Of a stretch of 64,000 bases of DNA, positions 29,990-42,600 are shown in pieces; position 1 is the stretch's first letter; the number at the start of each line of letters is the position of its first letter. The notes under the pieces were generated by a model. That model was not told the origin of the DNA. It was given only the letters and a program-made list of their open reading frames with translations, and ran no database searches. The position numbers and the translations under genes are program-made. Source of the stretch: Coix lacryma-jobi var. lacryma-jobi (taxonomy: Eukaryota > Streptophyta > Magnoliopsida > Poales > Poaceae); the NCBI GenBank assembly GCA_009763385.1, contig CM019830.1, positions 96,412,649 to 96,476,648 on the forward strand. Direction: 5' to 3'.

Positions 29990-31358
29990 TGAAGGACCGG
30001 ATTGGCAACCAGAGAGGGGGGTGAATGGGAGCCAAAAATTTCAACTCGTGAAATAGATGGCCCTTGTCCCAGAAAATCACCCCAACAACAAAGACTCGGA
30101 ATGACTAGAGAGTTCACGACCTACGAGTAGGTGGATACCCTAGGATATCTCCTAGTGGTACAGTAGAACCCCCGGAGAAACTCCAAAACCAAGTGCAAAA
30201 GCTCCAAAGCAAAACTGCACAGTCTACAGATTCACGGACTGTTCGGGGTCAGGATCCCGGACTGTCCGGAGAACGCCGGACTATCTGATATTGGGAGTCC
30301 GGACTGTCCGCCGTCAAATGACCAGAAGCAGAACTAGTCTGAAACAGTTCAGGACGGGTCCTGGACTGTCCGCGGGTTTGTACCATGGATTGTTCGCCGT
30401 TCACTTGATAGTGAACAGTCAGGGGGCTGCGCCTGACTGACCCTGCAAAATCCCGATGCGCGGACGGTCGCAGACTGTCCGCCAACACACAGAAAGCACA
30501 AAACTGCACGAGTTCAAAACCAAATTCGATTCGATCTCAACCAAATCGAAAGGAACTTCGTTCAAACTCCTCCCAGATGTCCTCTTGTTCCTTTGGGTGC
30601 TAATCCTAAGAAATCACCGCACCAAACTGAGTTAATCAAGAGAAATCCGAGGATCACCGAAAAAGGGGGGAGAACGAAGAACGAAAGCGAAATCAACCGG
30701 ATCTATGGATTTGTGAGGTTAGGGGAGAAATCCTTCATTGGAAAGAAGGGCCTCACGACCAAGAACAAATTGATTCAAGTGGAATAAAAAATCATCTCGC
30801 GGAGAGGGAGAAAGAGGCAAATCTTCGGGAGTTGAAAAACCAAAACGCGAAGAACACCAACTCAAAATGCGAATCGATCCGGGATATCAACCGTGCGGCT
30901 ACCACACGAGACAATCCCAAAGCACAGAGGTATGATTGGAGTCTCTCTATGGATCGCTAGCAGCGAGGTATGATTAGAACCTAAGCGGGGTCTAGAGAGA
31001 GAGAGAGAGCTCAGGAATAAATGGCTGCCAGGAGAGAGAGAGAGAGGAGGGGCGCCTCTCTTATTTATAGCCTAAGTACAATAGCCCCTTCTACTCCTAG
31101 ATACAAGAGCGAAGCAGCCAACCCTAGGGGTATCCCAGTCCAACTCTGCTGGTTGACGATCCGACGGCCACGCGCCTTCGTCAACCTTAGCTTCGCCTCG
31201 ACGCAAGCCTTAGGATGCCGCCACATGCCGCCTTGTCGACCGCCGCGCCTTCCTCGCGGATAGCTGCGCCGTCGCGCCAGCCTTTACACGACGCCACGCG
31301 TCGACCGTCCTTTTTGCGGACCTCCCTAGGTTTTGAGGCCAAAACCGGGAAACCTAGA
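29990..31358 (-). repeat. Copia-3 LTR, truncated by LongLTR-3
   Basis: Begins TGAAGGACC beside the PBS remnant. It carries GGACTGTCC motifs, a clean minus-strand TATA box (CTATAAATAAG, rc near 31060-31070) and one hairpin unit (31328-31350) before LongLTR-3 interrupts at 31359. The remaining 5' part of this LTR is outside the window. Confidence 0.85.
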
Positions 31359-34300
31359 TGTAACACCCTAGGTGTTAAGCAACCCTAAATGCATAACTTG
31401 ACATAGCATGAGCATGACATCTCATCATTTCATGTGCATTTGTGTGTATGTTTGTTTAAGTCCTTGCCTAGTTTCTAGTGTAGCTATGAATTGCTTTGTG
31501 TTTCTGACCAAGTGCCTTAAACTAAAGTTGTAGATCTTGAGAAAAGGAACAACTTTGCTTAAAAGCACTTTTTCAGAAAAAGTCATTTAAATATTATTCT
31601 TGCATTAGAAAAATAGGCTAGGAGTAAAATTCTTTTTCTAAGCAGAATATGGACTTGAGCCTTAAAGATGAATTGTTCCTTGCAAAATTCTAAGAAACTG
31701 TGCTTTTAGGACCTTTTCCTAATTCGGCATAGTTTGGGAGTTATGGGGCAGAAAAGAAATGAGCAAAAACCTGTTTAGTTTAAACCCCATGGGCCCCACC
31801 TGTCAGCCTCTCTTTCTCCCTCCTCCGCACGCCCGCACGCCGTACGCCGGCGAAACCACTGCTACCGCCGCGAGACCACCTCGTCGCCGCCCAAACCGCC
31901 GCTCGCCGCGCCCGTGGTTTCCGCTGAGCCGACAGGAACCCCTTGTCCCCTCTCTGCCCCGTCGCCGCGTGGCCGCCGATTCCTGGCTGTCGCCACGACC
32001 GGTCAGAATGGCCCGATGGGAAGCGGCCAGGTGCATTGCATCCGCGTGATGCATCGGCTTTGCCTCCTCTCCCACTCACGCTTGCAACCGGTTGCTCACT
32101 CACTTGCTCAATCACTCGCTCGCCTCCCTCTTCTCCATCTTCTCCAGTTCGCAAACGCCGCCGCCGCCCGCCGAACTCCGGCGAGCGATTGCTCACTGCT
32201 CGAAGCGCCACCGCCCGATTCCTTCCATCAACCTCTCCGCTCTAACCTTCTACCTCGCCTGCAAGGGTTGGTTTTCCCTCTTCTTCTCTCTAGCCGGTGG
32301 AACGCCGAGTGCCAACCTCAGATTCCCGCCATGGCCGCCGTCGTGACCAAAGCGTGGTTCGGCCACTGTGACCAAAGCATGGTTTGGCCATCTTTGGCCA
32401 AACCACCTCCACCGAGCCCCGTTCTCACCTCCTCTACCACCGTAGTTGCTTAGGGTTAGATGGAACACTCCCTCTCGCCATGTTTCTGCCGGAACCAAGA
32501 CGTGCCAAGGCCGTGTCCGCCGCGGACTGCTGCCGTGCGTGGCACCGAGCAATGTTGGGGTCGGCATGGCTCGATAGTCGCCCTAGTAGGTCGCTTAGGG
32601 TTTGCTTGAGCTAGTGCTCACGTCGCCGAGCCTCGGAATAGCCGGGTGAAGCCTCGCTGACGTCTCACAGCGCCGCCGCTCCGCCATGGTCGTCGTCGAG
32701 CTTGCTCCGGTGAGCCCCTGGTCGGGAGACATGGCCGACTGTGTCCGCCTCACGAAGGCGAACCTAGCGGTGTAGATGGTTGCGCCGGAGACCTCGCCGC
32801 CGGCGAGCTAGCGCCGGTCAACTCCGGCGGGTGTGCACTGCCTCTGACACGTGGGCCCGTTGACTGGGTGACGTGGGGTCGCCTGACCCGCAGGACCCGC
32901 TGGTAGTGAGTGAAAAAGAGAAGGGGAAAGTTTGGGTACGCTAGCGCTCGGGTTAGCCAGGTGCGTTTAGCACTTTGCTCTGTGTCTGCTGGTGCATGAA
33001 GTCGGGTGTCCGTAGCGTTTTAGTTAGGTTTTTCCTTACTCCAGTTTTGCAGAAATGGAATAAAGGCTTCTAAAATTCATACAAGGCTCATTTTAAGTCC
33101 AAGTGATGTGAAACAAATTTTGTTGTGTTGGAAATGAAAGAGCTACCTATTAAAAATATTGAATGCATATTTTGTGATACTTTCGTATGCAGTTTAAAAT
33201 TAATTTAGGATTGGCTATTAACTTAGAAAATGCATAACTAATCTAGTGTAGCTCAGAAAAATGTGATTCTAATTTTGTTAGAATTGTATGGATGAGTAGT
33301 TTCTATGAAAAATATAATATGGAGATGTTCTGTGAAAATTTTTACCAGTAACATTTAAAATGGTTAACTGCTATTTTCTTGTATGATTTTTATTAACTAA
33401 AATATAGATGATATGAATTTGATAAGTTTTGTAGAATGCTCTTGTACTAAGAAGTTTAGAAGAAAATGTGAAATTTGTTGTTTGACACTTTTTGCTAGGA
33501 TGTGTAGTTCAAAGCACCTTTTCACCATGTTGTTTGTCTTTTCATAGAGGACAGTGTTTAAGTCCAAATGACTTGAAATTTAGACAGTGGGCTGGATTAC
33601 ATGTTGTTAACCTAAAGTAATTTTTGTAGATTTTTCCAGGACTGTTTGTGAAATCTTACTGTTATAACCATGCTTAAAATACGTTATTGGGCAAGTAAGT
33701 AGAGGATAAATAAAATAAATGAGTAAATAATGTTGTGGTGATTAAGTGTCCTAATTGGCTAATTAGGAAGGTTAACTGGTTGTTAGATGCTAAGGTCTTT
33801 CAAAGTCAATGGATGATGTTGACTACCTTGTTAAAAGAATGCAGTAGATGACATGTGCTTATCTCCTGAATAGTCTTTGTCCAATGATTGCATCACATAA
33901 GCATTCCATGTGCATTCATCCTATTTATACGCGTTCATGCATCATACAGGATCGGCAGAAGAGACCCAAAAGCCGCCGCAGCAGGAAGAGCCGAGCCAGG
34001 AGGAGACCTTGCCCGAGGAGACCAAAGGGGCCGACGCTGAAGAACTGCCCGAGTGCCAAGATCACCGTCCGTCTGACTTCGAAAGAGGCAAGCCCCGGAG
34101 CATTTAACTCCTACGGTTTGCAAATCGTTTACGAATTAACCTAATATAATGATTGTTGCATTAGGGTTATAGGAATTGATTGCTACCATTGATGCATTAT
34201 TACCATACCTTGTCCACTGTAAATATTATCTTGATATCCCTGTTTAGGTTTAGGCTCGTTATATGCTTAGCCTTGCTTAGACCAGTAAAAGTCGGGTGAT

Positions 34301-35169
34301 TTCCTGTCCCTCGCATATAGGTGGATACTAATCATGATTAGCCTAGTGCTATCATGGAATAACCATATGATTAATGAATTGGAGACCGGACGGGATGTAA
34401 GAGCAGCAGGAAATGGGTTCTGTGTGCTAGTAGTCTCCCGTCTGTGTCGCATAGGACCCGTTTCAGGAAATGTCCCTTCAGTCAAATTGAACGCGTCAAA
34501 CACTTAACGGAGTAGGTCGGAGTACCTCCCGCGAAGCCGAGTAAGGTTATTCGAGCCGGAGATGGAGATGTTGATGCCTAACACGTACCCAGGGCCTTAG
34601 CTGTACCGTGGGCAACTATTCTGAACAACCAGGCATGGTCCTAGGGTAGGCAGGGCCTGATCGACCTGGCATGACCGTGGGCAGCTATAGCTTGAGCGAC
34701 CTGGCACTGAGATAACCCCCAGTGTAGAAGGGCCCATGGCCGTCCCGCGCATTGTGTTCTCAAATTTCCTGACTGGCAGCTTACGACTGCCATGGCCGGA
34801 TGTGTCAGGCGAGTGTGCGATATTTTATCCCCAGCTGGGTAGGAATCGATTATAATCGCCATCGCTCCTGGACAGTGAGTAATTGACTGTAGATCATTAC
34901 CCGTAGAACTTATGGAATTAAAGATGGTTATGGTATGGAATTTGAAAGGCTATTGATGAAATAGTCACTCTTGCTTGAATAATTAGTCAAGTGCTTGTTA
35001 TTGTTCAGGTGCAAACCTAGTAAGGTAGAATTAATTATAAAAGTGCCTGCCAACACCTAAGTAAGTTTATTTACAAAAGAGCTTTCATGCAAATGGTGTG
35101 TAAAGCCAACCCCATATATAGCCTACATGATCCTTGGTGTCTCATTATTTATGGTTTATGACGGGTAAG
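31359..35169 (+). mobile_element. LongLTR-3: long LTR cut by LongLTR-4
   Basis: Starts TGTAACACCCTAGG after the candidate TSD ctaga (31354-31358). It has an AT-moderate start, a CpG-rich block (31790-32900) with only chance ORFs, an AT-rich spacer (33000-33900), mini-exon A, and then a region (34240-35160) clearly related to the corresponding part of LongLTR-2, for example CGATTATAATCGCCATCGC near 34848. It is broken at 35169 just short of where exon B would lie. The continuation is beyond the window, so solo LTR versus full element cannot be told. Confidence 0.83.
33950..34087 (+). CDS. Mini-exon A of LongLTR-3
   Basis: Follows ATCATACAG, encodes SAEETQKPPQQEEP and a Glu-rich stretch, then EELPECQDHRPSDFER, ending AGAG|GCAAGC. 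The CX2H half of the motif and the 17-nt GGCAAGCCCCGGAGCAT at the donor are identical to LongLTR-1 and -2. Exon B was separated by the LongLTR-4 insertion. Confidence 0.58.
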
Positions 35170-36150
35170 TGTAACAACCTGGAGAAAACCCATAACCCAA
35201 AAATCACAACTTTCAAAAACTTTTTGAAAATAACCCAAGCTTGGTGAGTGCCATGTAGGAAACCCTACCTAGATGCATAGGTAACACCCATATAGAGGTA
35301 AAAGCATATGCATTGTTTTATATAATTTATGATTTGGATCTTATCATTTTATGTGTGTTATATTAAGTAAACCCTTATAAAAGTCTTGACCCAAACCCTA
35401 GCATGCTGTCACGGGTAACCTTGGCACATGATGCCCTAAAAACCTAAACCAACCCCTAGAGACCCAAGTGGGTCCCACACAAGCTCACACACACACACCC
35501 TTGGTTTATATGCATGATGAAGAAATAGAAAAAAGGGGAGAAAATTCCAGGAAGAAAAGAAGAAGGAGAAAGAAGCCCGAGCTGACCTAGCCAGTCCTGC
35601 CTGGTTCTCCTCGCGCACGGCCCACGCGCACGCGTCACGGCCCAAACACACGCATGCACCCTCCCGACGCCGCACAGCCCATCACCCGCGCCAGCCCAGC
35701 CGTGCGCTCCCGCCTCTCCCTCACAAGCCGGCTGACCGGTGATCCCCACCGGTCCCACCTGTCATCCCCCAGCTTTCCTCCCCCTCCTCTGCTTTTTCCC
35801 TGCATCAGTGCAGAGCACTTCCCCCACCGGAGCGCATCCGAGGCTGAGCCTCGCACATCCGACGTCCGCCACCGAGCCGTTGGGGAGACCGCACCCGGAT
35901 GGCCGCCACGTCCGCACCCGAAGCCCCAGCCCTCTCGGATAGGCACGGCTGCGCCGCTGACGCCACCGTCGTGGCCCCGCGCCGCTGACGCCATGGCGCC
36001 GCTTTTGATCGGCCACCGCCGCAATTGGGAGCGCCAGCCCGCTCGCCCGCTCGCACCTACCCCGAACCCTAACCCTAAGACAATATCCGCCCTACACGTA
36101 CCCCTCCACTGTTCCCCGCCGTCCTTCACAGCCACACCAATATCCGGGCG

Positions 36151-36160
36151 GCTATAAAAC
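36151..36160 (+). promoter_or_regulatory. LongLTR-4 TATA box
   Basis: GGCTATAAAACGCC is a textbook plant TATA box followed by a C/A-rich start region; transcription would begin near 36185. It puts all three mini-exons downstream, inside the transcribed leader. Confidence 0.75.
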
Positions 36161-36680
36161 GCCACACCACCAGCCCTAGCCCCTTCCTAGCCACTCATCG
36201 CCATTCTGGTGGCAACCACCGAACAACCCACCGAGCCGGGGAGAGAAGGAAGGGAAGAAGGCGGAAGGGAAGCCGGAAGACGGAGACCCGCCCGAGGTCC
36301 TGCTCGGAGCTCTACCTGGAGACGCCAGAGCGGAGGACGACGCACCGATCGACGACATCGGCGCTGCGGTTCTCCCTGCACTGCCTCGAATTGCCACGGC
36401 CACGCCTCGCTTCTGCACCGCCATCCTAGACACCCCGAGCCCCACGGTGAGCGCCGCCTGTTCCCCTGCCGCTGGTCGTGAGTGCGCCATGGCCACCAAG
36501 GGCGCCGCCGCATTCTTCCCCCACTGAGAGGGGCAAGGCGTCGCCCAGTCGAGCACCACGCCGCACAGCACACACCGCACACGTGGAGCAGGTGAGGGAT
36601 GGCGAAGCCGAGCCATACGGGCTCGGGAACGCCCGAACGAGCGCCACGCCGGGCGCGCTCGCCATGGCCAGTGCACGGCC

Positions 36681-39600
36681 ATGGCGAAGCAGTTCCGGCC
36701 GTCACCAACTTCCTCAACTGGTAAGGAGTAGCCGACCAACCCCACCTCGGCACAACACGTCTAGCCGCACTCTTGGGCACACCCCGAGTCCTCCTGGTGG
36801 CCTTGACCACGGGAGCCGAGAACCACCGGAGCGCCGCCGCGCCCGTGCACGAAGAGCGGACTCCGCCGCGGGTTTTGGTCGCCGCCGGTAGCGGAGCAAC
36901 ACGCTTACCAATCCCAGCTAGAAGCCACGGGAGCCAATCCCACGGCCGTAGCCTCCCCCACACCGGCTCACCGCCTTGACCGAGCGCTGAGATCCACCAC
37001 CAAGCTGTCACGAAGCCCCTGGAGAGCAAGGCCCCGCCTTTAGCACCTTGCCATGCCCGCCGTAGATCGGGGAAGCCATCAGAGGTCTCCACTGGTCCGG
37101 ATAACTTGTGAAGATCAAGGAGGGGAGAAGGAGATCGCCGCCGGCGGGAGACAGAGCGGGAGAAAGGGGGGGAAAGACGGGGAGGGAGAGAAATTTTCCC
37201 GTGCACCTGGTGCGTGAGACAGGGAAGGAGGAGGGGAGGAGTAGACGCAGTCCACCGCAGACTCCGTCTGTGGTCTATAGACCGGCTCGGGAAGTCCACC
37301 GAGGACCACGCCCAGGGCTTCTGCCCGTCTCACAGGCCCAGCAGGGGCCCAAGGCGCCATGTGGCCACACTGTCAGGCCGACACGTGTCCGGGCCGGCCC
37401 GGCCTAGACCGGCCCAAATCCAGCCCATGCCCGGCCCGCCGAGCCCAGTCGCGGCCTGGTCAGCGTTGACCGTTGACCGGTCAATGTTGACTGACACCGG
37501 GTCCCACTTGTCAGCCTCACAGAGCCCTGAACCAACCGGAAGATGCCAAGTGTCACAGCCAGAACACACCACGTGTCAGCAGGAAGGATTTTTGGATCTT
37601 TTCCTTTTTAAGAAATGATTTTCAACTTAGAAAATTCATAAGAAATTCATACGGTCTCAGAAAAATACGAAACCAGTTTCTAAATTTTCCTAAAAATAAG
37701 TACTACGTCATAGGCCTATGTTCGAGTGAATTTGGATCTTTTGGATTTCAGTTGCTTCTTTGTGAACGTCTATAGGAGTCGCTTATTGCAATGTTACGTC
37801 TCGTTTTTCAGCCCCGGAGGAGCAGGACCCTGAGGAGGATGACTACGAGTACCAGGAGGAGCTCGGAGACGACAATTCTGAAGGTGCCACAGCCCATCCA
37901 ACCTCGTAGACCCTATTAGACATGCAATAATGTAGATGCTAGCGCTTTACTTTCAGTAATTGAACTGTGATAGGTTGCATGATAGATTGCTTGTGAAGCC
38001 ATTACCTTGTCGCAACCTTTCCCCTGCACACCCACTTATAGGATAGATACCGCTTATTCACGCATGATACTTGCTTCTTCTACGCATTATATCTGTGATG
38101 TGATGCTTGTGATGATGCTTGTGTTTGGCTAAGGCACGTGGTGCCATAACAACAGGATGGTATTTGGGGAGATCTTGGCGTGTGTCTTGGGTGCGTGTGA
38201 GTGAGGGTTCAGTCGATCGGACAGGATCTACGACGAGTCGGGTGACGAGTCTTGCAGAGGGAATGTGACCTGGGCATTCCCTGGGGAGTACCTGTGGCGG
38301 GTACACTTGTGATTTTTATGAGGGGGTCCTGGGGAGGGGTGTCTGTGTGGGACGAATCCCCGGGACGGAGGTGCTGTGTTAGCACGGGGGCGATGGAAGC
38401 CACGAGGAGGAGATGTCTTGTCCGGTCCTTAGGGCCCGATTGCGCTGGGGTGATCAGACCATAGTACCTTCGTGCGCACCACTTGTTCTTGTATGGGCGG
38501 GGACCGTTCCTACCCCATGGGTGAAACGATGCCATTACTGCTAGGCTGAAAGGTGACAAGTGTACGGAGGTAAGGGCTGGATACCCACACCGTCCTAAGA
38601 CAACGTGGTGTTTTATTTGGTACGCCAGGATCCACGTCTCACAGTCTCAGCATCCCGGTGGACTCGGGTTGCCCCAGGGCTGAGTGGTAGATAGTATCGT
38701 TGCGGATTAGGGGGAAGTTCGGAATCAGCCTAGACGAGCGCGATCATCGATGATGGCTAACCTGTGGTTCCAGGCGTACACGCTCTGCAGAGTCAATCGA
38801 TCTATACGTATAGCCGTGTCCACGGTCATGGACAACACTATGGTACTTAGTTTCCCTCAGACTTAGTGAGAGGTGTCCTTTCTATTCTCTTCCCTTGGGT
38901 TGATAGGTCCGGCTTGGCCGTTGTTGGTATAAATTAATGCACACCCTACTTTATCCGCAAGCGCACAGATAAAATCTACCGATGCAGCACTTCACCGGAG
39001 TAACCCAGTTTTAATATCGAACCCAAAGGAACGGATAGCGATGAGTCTCAAGTGTAAAACCCCTGAGTAACTAACAAGGATGGAGAAACTAAAAGTATAG
39101 AGGGGATTACTAAGGTTATCTAAATCCAACTTAAGAGTGATATGTTTTATTCTTAATGGGGAAGTTGCCATAAAAGGTCACAACAGAGTATGATTCTTTT
39201 ATGCAAATGATAATCCTACCGAGCCTACACACGGGTAAGTGGACTATAGAAGAATCAACAAGGCTATAAGAGTCACCATTGCGAACTACCACTACTACCG
39301 GCGTTATAGGAGGTAAATATGAGCTATCAAGTCTAAGCACTACGCTTATACTATCCAACTACTCTAACTCTAGAGCGACTAGAATTAAAGTACTCAAAAG
39401 AGAGTCATAAACCTTAGGAACAATAAGAATAATGGCTCAAACTTAAATATAGACGTTGATTACCAAAACAATCGTTGAAGCAAGTCGATGAAGAACTTGA
39501 ATCCACAGGTACAAGATGAAGAAGTTGATCCGATAGGCCGGAGCTTCCTCTTGATCTCTTCCTTCTCTCTCTCTCTCTTCTAGTTCTAGAATAAGACTAG

Positions 39601-42600
39601 GTTCTAATCCTACTAGAGGGGTATCTAGTCTTCTACTTGAAAGCTAACTCTTGATTACAACTAGATGAACTAGATCTAATTCTAGATGAACTAGAAGAGA
39701 TTCATCTAGAGGGACCTCTACTTCTACATTGGAACCCTAATTTCTGATGTGGAGATGAAAATGAAGAGGGAGGGGGATGCCTGAAGAGGGGGGTCTGGGG
39801 CTGCTTATATAGCCCTGAGGGATCAACCGCGGCCGTTGGATCAAACCGACTTAAGGTACGGCTGAGATGCATCCTAGAGGTCGGTGGAGGAAGCTTGCAG
39901 AAGACAGAAGTCAGCGGGCCCGGGGGGAGACCGAACGGTCTAAGGGTGGGACCGGTCGGTCCCACCTGGCGGCCTCTCGAGGTGTCCTGCCTCGTGGTGT
40001 CCTTTGGTGTCCTCTAGAACCTTCTGGAATATTCCTGACGTGCCGGTTGCGTTATCTCGCGTCGGTTTCCTTCTAGGGGAATCTATTAGTGCTGATTTCC
40101 TGGTTTAGTCCCTGCAGAATCATAGTTCACCAAAACTCGTGGAATATTGTCAGTTCAAACCCTAAACCTTTGTTGGTGATTGAATTCATGCCCTTTTAAT
40201 ATTTATTTATCCTTTAATTTTGATAGATAACCAGCGTCAACAAGTTCCCCCAAGCTTACCCTTTGCTAGTCCATTAGCAAAACCAAAACTTAACAATGGA
40301 TCAGGAGTTGCTACAATATCTTTACTTCCAACAAGTACACCTGCTGTTTAAACAAAAATTCTCTGAAACATATCATGTTATTCTTCATGGGGCTTATTAC
40401 TCTACTTAGATCTTGAGTAATTGAGAGATTGAACGATCATATCAAGCACTATGTCTCTAGTTCTTTCACTTCACGTTTATCCTAGAGTTTAATTATTTTC
40501 AAAAGCATTAATACATATGTTGTCAAATTAAACGATGGATCCAAAGAGAAAGTCACCCAAGCATTGAATCAAGAAGTGCATGTGTATGGAAAATGGAGTT
40601 GGATGGCTCTTTTGAATATATTCACTCTCTTCTGTCTATCAGAGACATATGGCTATCAGGCTAATTCTAGTGTTGGGCACATGCCCATTTTTTTCTGACA
40701 CATTTTTTTCTTTTTTTTCTTCGAGGTTCGGACACTTGTCCCTTTTATTTCCTCAGGATCTATCTTTTTGAGGTTTCGGACACTTGTCCCTTTTTATTTC
40801 CTCGGATCTTTCTTTTTTTTCTTCTTTTTTTTCATAGCCACATGTTTCCAACAAACTTCTGAGAGGGTTGCAATAGATAATTATGAGCATTTATATGAAA
40901 GATGGATGATGAAACATGTAAGTGATCTCATTCAATGGCATAAAAACTTCCCACAGGGTCACAAAGCTTAATTTAACTCAATGCAATTATTAGTCAAGTT
41001 TATATTTAGAAATCTCCGGAACTTTAGTGTTGTTTAGAACAAGATAATAGCAGCTTAGATCATCACATGTCATATCCCAATTACCTAGACCTTAGATTAA
41101 GTATTGCCAACCATGTATTTAATTTATTTTAAGGCATCATTATAATGAGGAGAACTCATGCTTTAAAGACTAGGTACTTGAAAGAAATTAGATAGAGCAA
41201 CTATTCTCATTTCCATGCAATAGATTAGAGAGAGAGGGTTCTTCTTTGGTCATCAACTTCTTAAAATAACTAGACATACTATTTTATTTATTTAATCTAA
41301 CACACTTTAAGATAAAAGCTAATAATAGTAGTAGTAGTAATAGATAAGTCATACCTGAATCGCGAAGATAACGGGGTGCGTCTCCCCCAAGCTGGTTCCC
41401 TTAATAGCGTTGAGCCTTCATGTGCCCATATATTTTGTTGGTGTTTTGAATCTGGTTATAGAATGAAAAACTTAAGAGGATAGAGATACTTACGAGGATA
41501 CATGGGGGTGCCTTCCCCCAAGCTGAATGTTGACGTAGTCGTTCAATCTTGCAATATAGCAGGTTGGCAGTGGTTATATCCTTCCTCTATTAGAGCTTTG
41601 ATTGATGTTAATGTTTGTTGAGACAGTGCTCCAACAGTGGATGGAGCGTTCACTTGCTCATTAATTTTTCTCGGCCTTTCAAATCTTGTGAAACTCAAAT
41701 AGACAACAAAACTTGTGGAACAGATTAAGCATTAGCGGTTGGCCACTCAAGCCTTAGTTGTCTAGAATTTAGTAAGATCTCTTTTTAATATTTGTATTTT
41801 AATATTTTTACGATACAAGAAAAATGCAACAGGATGAATGCATGCATATTATTTTTATTATTTTTATGCCACCACGATGAACATTCCTGTGGGTTTGTAC
41901 ACACCATAGAATTATTCACATGGGGCTTCATGGTTTATGATGTAGTGTAACAAATGTAATATTTTTATTTTCTTTTCTAATGTAATGCAGAAATGTTTGT
42001 GAATTAAATGAATGATGCAAGAAAATGACTAAGAATTAAATATGAGAAATATACAGCAAAGTAAATATAAAGATAACTACCGATTTTTACCTTTTGGCGA
42101 AGGTTCGGATATTTAGGTCCGATGAACCGGACATTTCCTTGGTTCAGACCTCCCAAGGTATGTCAGACGTTTAGAAAGTTGTTATCGATTGTACCTCTTA
42201 GGTGCAGACATTCTTCCATACTTTCTTGGTCTGAGTCTTCACTTCCTGTGGCTCACTGTCTGAGATTTCTTTTGTTCTTTCTTTTCTGGGACAGTGTCGA
42301 TAGCTTCATTGGGTATGTAGCTGATGAAGTTGTATCGTGCCTTTTCTCCAGGAAAGTGAAATGGATTTCCCCTTGTAGATGATGATGCACTTGAAGCATA
42401 TAGGAATGGTCTTCCTAGGATGAGGTGGACATCATCGTCTTCTCCCATGTCGAGGATCAAGAAGTCTGTGGGGACTTAATGACCTCTAATGCTGACTACG
42501 ACGTCTTCCATCATTCCTTCTTGTTATGCCTCTTGATATGGTGTCACTCATGTTCTTCGTTTGCCCCAGCAGTTTGAAATGAAGCGTTAATTATGGAAGC

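Noticed and set aside
35635..36165. Possible gene in the U3 of LongLTR-4
   Set aside because: Upstream of the TATA box, ORFs on both strands, low-complexity translation.
36187..37299. 370-codon minus-strand ORF in the GC block of LongLTR-4
   Set aside because: Antisense to the element, composition-driven (very high GC), Arg/Pro/Ser-rich without any domain, overlapped by long ORFs in other frames.
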